A stretch of DNA of 6,128 bases, from assembly GCA_022865845.1 (NCBI GenBank), contig JALHUC010000129.1, positions 1 to 6,128 on the forward strand, read 5' to 3'. The number at the start of each line of letters is the position of its first letter. Positions within the stretch are counted from its first letter, which is position 1. A program made the translations under genes and the position numbers. This document shows, piece by piece, positions 1 through 5,669 of this stretch. The notes beneath the pieces are model-generated. The model did no database searches, had not been told where the DNA came from, and saw only the letters and a list, made by a program, of their open reading frames with translations. The DNA comes from a bacterium. Lineage in GTDB: Bacteria > BMS3Abin14.

Positions 1-341
1 CGATCCGGACGGTCTCCCCCCTTCAGGGCAGGTGTCAGCGCGTCGCTGGTGGCGTGACACTCCAGACACAGCGGTTCGCCGTGACATGAGTTACACAGGT
101 CCTGAGCCTGACCGGCATAGGTTCCGTGGTGAAGGAGAAACGAGTTCGAATGGCGGAAGGTCCCGTAGGGTTTAAGGGTACCCATGAGCTCGTTGTCGTG
201 GCACTCGAGACAGTCTGTATCCTGGAGGGTCAGCTCTTCAGGATGACGGGCGGGTGCTTCCTTTCGGCCCGGACCGACACAGCCGATGAAGATGGTACTC
301 AAGATCACAAGGGTGCATATCGCTGTAAAGGTTTTCATCAT
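1..341 (-). CDS. Multiheme c-type cytochrome, probable lipoprotein (C-terminus beyond window)
   Basis: Only the first 113 codons are inside the window; the frame is still open at the left edge. The N-terminus is a short hydrophobic signal (about residues 3-20) ending in FIGC, a plausible though non-canonical lipobox that would put a lipidated cysteine at residue 21. Three CxxCH heme-attachment motifs follow: CLECH at 44-48, CNSCH at 83-87 and CLECH at 92-96. The last two are separated by only four residues, so their hemes would be very close. Extra histidines between motifs 1 and 2 (the HH pair at 71-72, for instance) could be distal ligands. The start at 341 overlaps the stop of the upstream barrel gene; a second ATG follows at once at 338. 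The sequence supports an exported electron-transfer protein; outer-membrane location, electron partner and total heme number are inferences. I recognise the family type, not a named gene. Confidence 0.88.
   Translation of the reverse strand, partial: MMKTFTAICTLVILSTIFIGCVGPGRKEAPARHPEELTLQDTDCLECHDNELMGTLKPYGTFRHSNSFLLHHGTYAGQAQDLCNSCHGEPLCLECHATSDALTPALKGGDRPD
338..341 (-). promoter_or_regulatory. ATGA stop/start overlap between barrel and cytochrome genes
   Basis: Read on the minus strand, the barrel gene ends in TGA (340-338) and the cytochrome ATG (341-339) shares bases with it. A GGAG just upstream, inside the last barrel codons, can serve as ribosome site. Such overlaps commonly give translational coupling and near-fixed stoichiometry; coupling here is inferred. 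Confidence 0.7.
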
Positions 342-1642
342 TTCGCTCCACTTCCAGTCCCGAAATCGTAACGGGCCCTTAAAACTACAGCCAGGTCCTC
401 ATCGTATAGCGGACTTTTTGTCATGCGTACGTCCCCGGAGAGGTCCAGGTTATCAGTCAGTTTCCATCCGGCCGATCCCACAAGCTGGGTTGTCTGATCT
501 TCCCCGCTTATCTTCTCCTCGTAGGTCAGGGCAAGAGCGTCGAGGGACCACCGAATGGACCCTAATGTGGCCATACAGTACGCCCGGATTTCGTTATATT
601 CGTTCTCGGGAAGATCACCTGTCTGGCTGGCAAACCGTAATCCTATTTTGTCCACGAAGACCGAGGTGTCCAAGTCCAGTCCGATCTCGGTTCTGGTGTT
701 ATCTCCGGGGTCAGCCTCTGTATGGTCAGTATTTTTCATAGCTCCGTGTATATCAAGTCGGCCAACGGGGCTCCAGTTGATCTCGCCTCTTGTTATTCGC
801 ACCTCATCTGCCGGATTGATGTTCGACGAAAGAAAGGCCGGGTTGGTAACTGACTGAAAAAGGTTTTCATAAATGTAGCCTTCCGATGCGATTATGACAT
901 CCAGGCTGGGGGACAGGGATAGCAGGAGAGAAAGGTCATCAGATGCCATGCCCGAAGTTGAGAGGTTATATAGGGCGTGGCCGGTGATCTCCATGGAATC
1001 TGTCGGTTTGAGCCACAGGTCTGTTCCCGCCTCTTCGCGCTCGTCACCGCCAAAATCACCGTCCTCGGTGAGGTAGTTCAACCCGATCTCCATCTTCCCG
1101 GGGGAGATGAAGAAACCCCGGACTCCCGCTAAAGTATCTCCCCTTGAATCTTCTGAGCCATCACCTTCGTTGGGATTCCCGCCGAAGAGGGAAAAACCGA
1201 TATTCACCAGGGATTGCCTGTAGTGTAACCCGTCCAATGCTTCAAGGGTCGTGCCCTCGGTCAGAAGCATCCGTCCGACGCGGAGCTGCCGGTCGCCATT
1301 GTTGCTGCGGTACCTGACATGGGCGCTGGAAAGGTGTCCATCTCCTGTGTTGGAATTCGACTCCTCCCCCAGGTCAATACTTCCCCAACCGTACAGATGA
1401 AAGGAAAGCTCTGGTCGCCCGACCTCCCATAGGTCGAGGGATAGGTATTCGTAAAGGGGGGCATAATCGGTATCGGTTCCAGAGATCTGGTCCACCTGGT
1501 ACAAATGAAGGTAGGTGGATGACTTAAGGTCCAGCTCATAAGCTGCGGCTGATGCCGGGAGGGATGCCATCAGAAAAGCCAGAATGATCAGGATCTTGCT
1601 TTTGCTAAAGTTCATAAGTCTCTTTTCTGAAATGTTGTCCAT
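338..1642 (-). CDS. Outer-membrane beta-barrel (porin-like) protein
   Basis: This 434-codon protein starts with a Sec-type signal. From Met10 (base 1615) it has a basic stretch, a hydrophobic core ILIILAFLMASLP and an ASAAA cleavage region near residues 30-34. The mature part has no membrane helices. It shows alternating polar/hydrophobic strands split by acidic Gly/Asn/Asp-rich loops, and an RVGR element at 121-124 resembling those of porins. The last strand ends in YDF at 425-427, the aromatic terminal signature of barrels inserted by the Bam machinery, followed by seven more residues. Met1 at 1642 lacks a clear ribosome site; Met10 is preceded by AAAAGAGA and gives a more normal signal peptide, so 338-1615 may be the true extent. 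It overlaps the cytochrome gene by four bases, suggesting joint translation and perhaps a trans-outer-membrane electron conduit. It has no CxxC pair like that of MtrB and is shorter than MtrB. The substrate cannot be told from sequence; a plain porin is the alternative. Confidence 0.85.
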   Translation of the reverse strand: MDNISEKRLMNFSKSKILIILAFLMASLPASAAAYELDLKSSTYLHLYQVDQISGTDTDYAPLYEYLSLDLWEVGRPELSFHLYGWGSIDLGEESNSNTGDGHLSSAHVRYRSNNGDRQLRVGRMLLTEGTTLEALDGLHYRQSLVNIGFSLFGGNPNEGDGSEDSRGDTLAGVRGFFISPGKMEIGLNYLTEDGDFGGDEREEAGTDLWLKPTDSMEITGHALYNLSTSGMASDDLSLLLSLSPSLDVIIASEGYIYENLFQSVTNPAFLSSNINPADEVRITRGEINWSPVGRLDIHGAMKNTDHTEADPGDNTRTEIGLDLDTSVFVDKIGLRFASQTGDLPENEYNEIRAYCMATLGSIRWSLDALALTYEEKISGEDQTTQLVGSAGWKLTDNLDLSGDVRMTKSPLYDEDLAVVLRARYDFGTGSGAK

Positions 1643-1652
1643 GGTCAGAGCT

Positions 1653-1685
1653 TCAAAGAAAAAGCCTCAGTTTGGCGACATTCAT
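1653..1685 (-). CDS. Possible 10-residue upstream ORF in the barrel-gene leader
   Basis: On the minus strand an ATG at 1685 opens the peptide MNVAKLRLFL and stops at TGA (1655-1653), 10 bases before the ATG at 1642. A GAAGGG stretch about eight bases upstream could act as ribosome site. It lies wholly between the proposed promoter and the barrel gene. It could be a leader peptide, but a frame this short arises easily by chance, and no run of a single regulated codon is present. Confidence 0.2.
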   Translation of the reverse strand: MNVAKLRLFL

Positions 1686-1719
1686 GATAAACCCTTCGTC
1701 GATTATTAACCAATTAGAC

Positions 1720-1748
1720 ATTATAAATCAATAAACGTTGCATATTAA
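1720..1748 (-). promoter_or_regulatory. Candidate sigma70 promoter of the barrel-cytochrome operon
   Basis: On the minus strand a perfect TATAAT (-10, bases 1725-1720) lies 17 bases downstream of TTAATA (bases 1748-1743), a 4/6 match to the -35 consensus. It is inside the AT-rich stretch. Transcription would start near 1713, giving a leader of about 70 bases to the 1642 start or about 100 bases to the 1615 start. Confidence 0.55.
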
Positions 1749-1909
1749 ATTTCTGGTTGAAAATTTATATCCTTCCGTTTGTCCCGGGTTACCTCAGGAG
1801 AGGGTACTTGCCTGTCTGTGGTTCACCGAGAATCCAGTACCTGGACACTCCGCATGGACCGCCTGAAAAGGGCGTTTGTTCCGCATAAAGCAGTTAAAAG
1901 GAGTAAAAA

Positions 1910-1923
1910 AAAGCAGTTGCTTT
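1910..1923. repeat. Palindrome upstream of the cold-shock gene, operator-like
   Basis: AAAGCA-GT-TGCTTT is a perfect six-base inverted repeat with a two-base centre. The nine-base half AAAGCAGTT also occurs 23 bases upstream at 1887-1895. The palindrome covers the proposed -35 hexamer of the cold-shock promoter, where a repressor or activator could bind. Read on the minus strand it is followed by a T-run, so a weak terminator is another possibility. Confidence 0.35.
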
Positions 1924-1945
1924 CCCTTGTCAGGTGTCGTATGTT
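1917..1945 (+). promoter_or_regulatory. Candidate promoter of the cold-shock gene
   Basis: TTGCTT (1917-1922) and TATGTT (1940-1945) are 17 bases apart, matching the consensus at 3/6 and 4/6 positions. A start near 1952 would leave an untranslated leader of about 150 bases, similar in length to the long leader known for E. coli cspA. The match is modest and other hexamer pairs are possible. Confidence 0.3.
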
Positions 1946-2017
1946 TTTCGTGTCAGTAGGGTATGCCGCTGACGAAGATTAAGGTTTGCATCTTTCGGAA
2001 AAGCATCAGGGTATCAC

Positions 2018-2051
2018 AAAAGGTCCCAGGCTTTATGTCCGGGCTTTTTTT
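2018..2051 (+). terminator. Hairpin plus T-run in the cold-shock leader (attenuator-like)
   Basis: CCC-a-GG (2025-2030) can pair with CCGGG (2039-2043) around the eight-base loop CTTTATGT. AAAAG (2018-2022) can extend the stem with CTTTT (2044-2048) across a small bulge, and seven T residues (2045-2051) follow. This has the form of an intrinsic terminator, yet it sits only 50 bases before the cold-shock start codon. It may end an upstream transcript or act as a conditional attenuator or temperature-sensitive leader element. The stem is short and imperfect. Confidence 0.4.
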
Positions 2052-2087
2052 GGTTCTGGTGAAAATTCCGGGAGGCAAACACAGAAC

Positions 2088-2093
2088 AAGGAG
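2088..2093 (+). promoter_or_regulatory. Ribosome binding site of the cold-shock gene
   Basis: A full AAGGAG lies eight bases before the ATG at 2102 and fixes this start. A second purine block, GGGAGG, occurs around 2070-2075, too far upstream for this ATG. Confidence 0.8.
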
Positions 2094-2101
2094 CTGGTTA
2101 A

Positions 2102-2302
2102 ATGGCAGAAGGAACAGTAAAGTGGTTCAGCGATTCAAAGGGTTTCGGTTTTATCGAGCAGGCTGACGGTCCCGACGTTTTCGTGCACTTTTCGGCTATT
2201 GGGGGCGATGGTTTCAAGACCCTCTCGGAAGGTCAGCGCGTGAGCTTTGAGGTTACCGACGGTCCCAAGGGTCCGCAGGCCGCCAACGTCGAGGCCCTGT
2301 AA
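2102..2302 (+). CDS. csp: Cold-shock domain protein (CspA family)
   Basis: A 66-residue single cold-shock domain, the usual length of the family. It begins [18 protein letters not shown], with the conserved Trp8. The RNP1 nucleic-acid-binding motif KGFGFI is at 13-18 and RNP2 VFVHF at 26-30. The acidic DGPDVF loop and the C-terminal KGPQAANV strand are also typical. Such proteins bind single-stranded RNA or DNA in the cytoplasm, melt RNA secondary structure and help translation or antitermination; some are cold-induced and others constitutive. Which paralogue this is cannot be decided from the sequence. It has its own ribosome site and a strong terminator directly downstream, so it is probably a single-gene transcript. 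The long structured leader suggests post-transcriptional control, as inferred from other csp genes. Confidence 0.97.
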   Translation: MAEGTVKWFSDSKGFGFIEQADGPDVFVHFSAIGGDGFKTLSEGQRVSFEVTDGPKGPQAANVEAL

Positions 2303-2329
2303 TACATCAGGATAGCCACGACAACGAGA

Positions 2330-2365
2330 GCCCCGGAGGGATATACCTTCCGGGGCTTTTTTTTT
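2330..2365 (+). terminator. Intrinsic terminator of the cold-shock gene
   Basis: An 11-base-pair stem (GCCCCGGAGGG with CCTTCCGGGGC, one G-U pair) closes a five-base ATATA loop and is followed by nine T residues, 28 bases after the TAA stop. It is strong in the plus direction. On the minus strand no T-run follows the stem, so it is unlikely to end transcription of the convergent dehydrogenase gene. Confidence 0.95.
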
Positions 2366-2373
2366 GGAGCGGA

Positions 2374-2401
2374 ACGCAGTACGCAGGACGCAGAACACAG
2401 G
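2374..2401. repeat. Degenerate heptamer array, four units of ACGCAGN type
   Basis: Four consecutive seven-base units: ACGCAGT, ACGCAGG, ACGCAGA and ACACAGG. The array starts eight bases after the T-run of the cold-shock terminator. It shares the ACGC core and seven-base period of the second array 50 bases downstream. It is non-coding as far as I can see. Confidence 0.8.
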
Positions 2402-2450
2402 AGAAATCCTAAAACCCTTGACAGCGATCCAGGCGGAGGCACTGCTTTTC

Positions 2451-2499
2451 CTACGCCCTACGCCCTACGCCCTACGCCCTACGCCCTACGCCCTACGCC
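2451..2499. repeat. Perfect heptamer tandem array, seven copies of CTACGCC
   Basis: Seven exact, uninterrupted copies of CTACGCC (GGCGTAG on the other strand), ending 18 bases from the stop codon of the convergent dehydrogenase gene. A period of seven is not a multiple of three, and the only long reading frame across it is an artefactual low-complexity peptide. Short heptameric tandem repeats of variable copy number are a known class in several bacterial groups. The function here is unknown; slippage-prone copy number is expected. Confidence 0.95.
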
Positions 2500-2517
2500 C
2501 TGAATACTTGCCAGATC

Positions 2518-5500
2518 CTAGACACTATCCTCTGACGCTATTCTTTCCGATGTGTACACCCTCTTCAAGTGCCCCCGTATCCGGTCTACAAAATCGGTTT
2601 CGCGGTTGCTCTTGTAGACGAGTGATGAAGCGATCTCGCTTGCCATGATGGCGTATCTGTACTTTTCGGGTATCTCGTTGAGCCTGTTCCGGTATTTTCT
2701 ACTTACCCTGATCAAACGGGGTAGATGGTTGAGGAGGGCCTTTCGCAGCAGTTTGTCATTACATAGTTCAGGGTTTTTCCTGAACATTTCGAAGAGTCTG
2801 CTGTAGTGGGCGTTGATCTCCCGGCTGATATCATCCGATATCTCCGTGTAAAGGCGGGTCCCATCAGAGTCTCTGTGCCTGGCAAGGATAAGGCGTGCCT
2901 CATCCGCTGCTCTTTTATTCAGTATTTCAATAACATCGGAAACATACTGTTCCTTTTCGGCAAGAAACTCTTCGTCGCTCATAAGCAGGTTGGCGATGAC
3001 CTCGTAGGAGGAAGAGATCACACCGCATTTGTTGGCGGAGGAATCTCTCATTATCACGACACCCTGCTCCTGCAGACGCTCACGCGCTCCCGGGGTGATA
3101 AAAGAATTGGCGCCTTCTACAATGGCTTGTGCTGTTGGCGATCCGTCTGCAGCAAAGAATCTGCTGTAATTCTCCTCGTCCACGGTTTCAGGCCTTCCCC
3201 CCGCAGGGATGAAAAGGTCTGCCTTCGTTGAGAAAATGAGATCCTCATACTCCTGGTAGAATTCGTCGAGAGAGACCCATTTCTCTTCAAGGCCTTTCCC
3301 GGTTTGTGAAACCCTTTTGAAACTTACTGTGATGCCATCTTTTTTCTGATGGTTCCGGTAAAGGATGAACCCTCCCTTGTGAAGTCTGGAAGGGCGGAAA
3401 CTGTCGATATCTCCCTTGAACAGTATCCTTCTAAGTTCTGTTCGATGGGCGCCGGCAGGGTCGAAAAGGGCTCCTGAGCCGTCGAGGATGAGGTTGATCT
3501 TCACCTTGGGGCACCTATCAAGAAGAAGCCGTATGGCGTTTCCGGCTACATCACCATCGGGACCTCCTGTGATCTTGACAGTGAAGGGATCTTTTCGAAT
3601 ATTTTTGCCCAACGCTTCCAGTGTGATATCGGCAAAGGTAACGACCCCGGTGGAGGTGACTCCGTACTCCTTGTGGCCGATACCGATCCTCTTGCTGGAG
3701 ATAATGCCTGAACCCAGCACATACCCTCTCTTTACCGAAATCCGGGCCATCTCCTCGATCATCTCGTCGTGCATGTTTTCATCAGGACCCATTTCGATAG
3801 GTTCGTCCTCACCGTAATAATCCACTATCGATGGATCTTTGGCGCGGCCGTTCTCGGTGATGAAGAGATCCAGGAACGCATTGATGAAACCGTGTTGCAG
3901 CTTGTACATCCTCTGGGTGATCAGGTTTTCGTCGACAAGGCCCTCCGCGTCTACAACCACCGCCATTTTGGACCCACCCTCGTAGATGTCCTTGTTCTTC
4001 AGGTGCTGAGTGTGGGCCAGAACATAGACCTCCTTGAAAATGTGGTCCGTTGTAAGGGCATAATCGTGTTTTTCCCTGGCAAGGATGGTTCTCCAACCGC
4101 CGCGGGCGATGTCGGAAAAGCCGATGTGGTAACCGGCGCCGTAACGGCCGAAGAAGAAGGTGACACGGAAGGGACGGTCTGCTGGCAGATCCGATGTAAA
4201 TGAGTGATCCAGTTCACTGAGGTAAGCGGGATCCAGCCGGAAGGCCAGCGCCTGTTTCCCCTGAACAAAGAAGTTCGTCTTTAGAGTGTGTTGAATAAAT
4301 GATAGGCAGCAGTGGAAGATGGTTCTGTGCAGTTCGTCCTGGTGGCGGTGCCCCGTGTTGTATCCCTTGATCGCCCTCTTAACCTCGTCCAGCGATTTTC
4401 TGAAGGTGACCTCCCGATCCGGGCCCTCAGGGTCGAACCTGGCGCGGAACAGGTTGACCAGTTTCAACGCTGTTTCAGGGTGGGACCAGAACGCTTTCGC
4501 GACGGTGTCCTTATCGTAAATGTCGGGGTTACTGTGGGCCAGATTGGTGTGGCAGAAACTGACAAAAGCGTTGACCAGGGAGGCGTCCTCACCGCACATG
4601 ATCTTTTTCGTTACGAAATCCCTGTATGTAACGGATCTCGTAGAAAGGATCTGCGAGTTATAGAGTTCAGATCGGAGCGCTGCGAACTGCTGCTCGCTGG
4701 GGGCAAGGTCAGCGGTTTGCATGGCTCTGACATAGAAAGTGCCAAGAAAATATGGGTGAATCCCCGTATCGATCACCAGACAGTATGTCCGCCTTATCCC
4801 TATACCGAGTCGGTAGAAGGCCTCCATCAGCTGCAGTAGAAAACCCTTCTGAGGCGGGTTACCTGCTGCGAATAGAATACGGTGCTCTCCGGGAAAACCT
4901 GGCCAATCAGTACGTTCAAAGTCAAAGTAGACCCCTCCATGTTGATTGCCCTGGTAGTACAGGTGCAGGATCTGGGCAATTCGCTGAAAAGGTGACAGAC
5001 GTACATAGTCTTCATTGTTGAGCCACAGGATCTGAAGATATCTGTCCAGTTTGTCCAGGTCGAAATCCGGATAGTTTCGTTTCAGCTCCTTTAAGGTTCC
5101 CTGGCGTATCTCGGTTGGAACGGAAGCGTTACCGATCCGGGAGATCAATTCGGAACCCTGGCGCTGAAATTTGAATGTCTGGATCTCGATACTGTGATCG
5201 AGACCTGGAGGGGCCTTCTCAGAGTGGATGATCTCCGTATAGGATATCTCCCTCTCCTGCAGGGTACTCAAGGTATCGTAAAGAGAACCTGGCCTGTCCT
5301 GGTGGGCCAGGATGAGAGCATCCTCTCTGTCGGCAAGCACCAGCTGTCTGTTGACCTGAAGACTCTGGAGTCCGTAAGCTAGCGTGGCCAGGGCCTGGGT
5401 CTCCTCCTTCATGGTGATGAAGAAATACGGGTGCATGTTTTCCCTGAGCCAGTCCAGATTTTTCTCGGTACGTTCGCGGGTTTCGTTGATGGTCAGACGG

Positions 5501-5538
5501 ATATCTTCCAGCAGTTGGTTCTCTGGTCCCTTAGGCAT
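2518..5538 (-). CDS. NAD-dependent glutamate dehydrogenase, large (GDH2-like) family
   Basis: A cytoplasmic enzyme expected to convert L-glutamate + NAD+ to 2-oxoglutarate + ammonium + NADH. Positions count from the GTG at 5541. An ACT-like stretch at about 66-105 (with HQDRPGSLYDTL) suggests small-molecule sensing. The catalytic half begins near 455 with GFSDIARGGWR (474-484). The substrate-lysine region is KDIYEGGSK (517-525), followed by GPDEN (585-589) and HKEYGVTSTGV (623-633). The nucleotide-binding part has ITGGPDGDVAGN (657-668), IPAGGRPET (778-786), EGANSFITPGAR (809-820) and SSANKCGV (834-841). At about 1006 residues it is near the fungal 115-kDa class and well short of the ~1600-residue bacterial 180-kDa class, yet has no sign of truncation. 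The GTG at 5541 directly precedes ATG 5538; I prefer ATG because GGGGG (5547-5551) is eight bases from it. NAD rather than NADP preference is inferred from the family. Confidence 0.95.
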   Translation of the reverse strand: MPKGPENQLLEDIRLTINETRERTEKNLDWLRENMHPYFFITMKEETQALATLAYGLQSLQVNRQLVLADREDALILAHQDRPGSLYDTLSTLQEREISYTEIIHSEKAPPGLDHSIEIQTFKFQRQGSELISRIGNASVPTEIRQGTLKELKRNYPDFDLDKLDRYLQILWLNNEDYVRLSPFQRIAQILHLYYQGNQHGGVYFDFERTDWPGFPGEHRILFAAGNPPQKGFLLQLMEAFYRLGIGIRRTYCLVIDTGIHPYFLGTFYVRAMQTADLAPSEQQFAALRSELYNSQILSTRSVTYRDFVTKKIMCGEDASLVNAFVSFCHTNLAHSNPDIYDKDTVAKAFWSHPETALKLVNLFRARFDPEGPDREVTFRKSLDEVKRAIKGYNTGHRHQDELHRTIFHCCLSFIQHTLKTNFFVQGKQALAFRLDPAYLSELDHSFTSDLPADRPFRVTFFFGRYGAGYHIGFSDIARGGWRTILAREKHDYALTTDHIFKEVYVLAHTQHLKNKDIYEGGSKMAVVVDAEGLVDENLITQRMYKLQHGFINAFLDLFITENGRAKDPSIVDYYGEDEPIEMGPDENMHDEMIEEMARISVKRGYVLGSGIISSKRIGIGHKEYGVTSTGVVTFADITLEALGKNIRKDPFTVKITGGPDGDVAGNAIRLLLDRCPKVKINLILDGSGALFDPAGAHRTELRRILFKGDIDSFRPSRLHKGGFILYRNHQKKDGITVSFKRVSQTGKGLEEKWVSLDEFYQEYEDLIFSTKADLFIPAGGRPETVDEENYSRFFAADGSPTAQAIVEGANSFITPGARERLQEQGVVIMRDSSANKCGVISSSYEVIANLLMSDEEFLAEKEQYVSDVIEILNKRAADEARLILARHRDSDGTRLYTEISDDISREINAHYSRLFEMFRKNPELCNDKLLRKALLNHLPRLIRVSRKYRNRLNEIPEKYRYAIMASEIASSLVYKSNRETDFVDRIRGHLKRVYTSERIASEDSV

Positions 5539-5567
5539 CACTCTTTCCCCCTGCCGACAGATTGCTT

Positions 5568-5591
5568 GAATGTGGTTCAGAATTGTGGTTC
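5568..5591. repeat. Short direct repeat upstream of the dehydrogenase gene
   Basis: GAATGTGGTTC (5568-5578) is repeated as GAATTGTGGTTC (5580-5591), differing by one inserted T. The two copies are 12 bases apart start to start, about one helical turn. They lie 30 to 55 bases before the dehydrogenase start in a 130-base gap that otherwise shows no clear promoter. This could be a tandem regulator site or a chance duplication. Confidence 0.45.
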
Positions 5592-5669
5592 CCGAAAGGA
5601 AAACAACCAGAATCAGACACCGGTATTGGGTTCTGCATGGGTTTTCCGACAGCCTCCGCGTATCCCATT

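Larger units (their letters stand above)
1643..2101. other. Divergent intergenic region between barrel operon and cold-shock gene
   Basis: This 459-base stretch separates two outward-facing genes. Roughly 1690-1775 is strikingly AT-rich compared with its surroundings and holds the best promoter-like hexamers for the minus-strand operon. It also has an imperfect inverted repeat at 1747-1766 (AAATTTC, five bases, GAAAATTT), next to the proposed -35. The middle (about 1776-1885) has a small hairpin at 1833-1845 (TCCAG-TAC-CTGGA) and otherwise nothing I recognise. The right part contains a palindrome, a candidate promoter and the leader of the cold-shock gene. The open frames here have poor composition and no family resemblance, so I call no protein gene. 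Confidence 0.75.

Noticed and set aside
286..741. Plus-strand 151-codon frame
   Set aside because: It lies antisense to the end of the barrel gene and start of the cytochrome gene, both well supported; composition is arginine/proline/serine-rich as in shadow frames.
1779..1982. 67-codon plus-strand frame in the divergent intergenic region
   Set aside because: No ribosome site, low-complexity lysine/arginine/serine content and overlap with the probable cold-shock promoter; no recognisable domain.
1680..2100. Cyclic-di-GMP (GEMM) or another riboswitch in the intergenic leaders
   Set aside because: I looked because a PilZ protein and cytochromes are nearby, but I could not find the conserved GEMM core on either strand. 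A covariance-model search would decide.
2330..2365. Bidirectional terminator serving both convergent genes
   Set aside because: On the minus strand the hairpin is followed by CTCTCGTTG rather than a T-run, so it supports termination only in the plus direction.
2451..2499. CRISPR array
   Set aside because: The units are seven bases long and directly abutting with no spacers, so this is a simple tandem repeat.
2364..2648. Plus-strand 94-codon frame across the heptamer array (PTPYALR repeats)
   Set aside because: The repeated peptide is a by-product of a seven-base repeat, and the rest overlaps the dehydrogenase on the opposite strand; there is no ribosome site or family resemblance.
4312..4839. 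Plus-strand 175-codon frame inside the dehydrogenase gene
   Set aside because: It is antisense to a long, motif-rich conserved gene and resembles no family; a typical shadow frame in GC-rich DNA.
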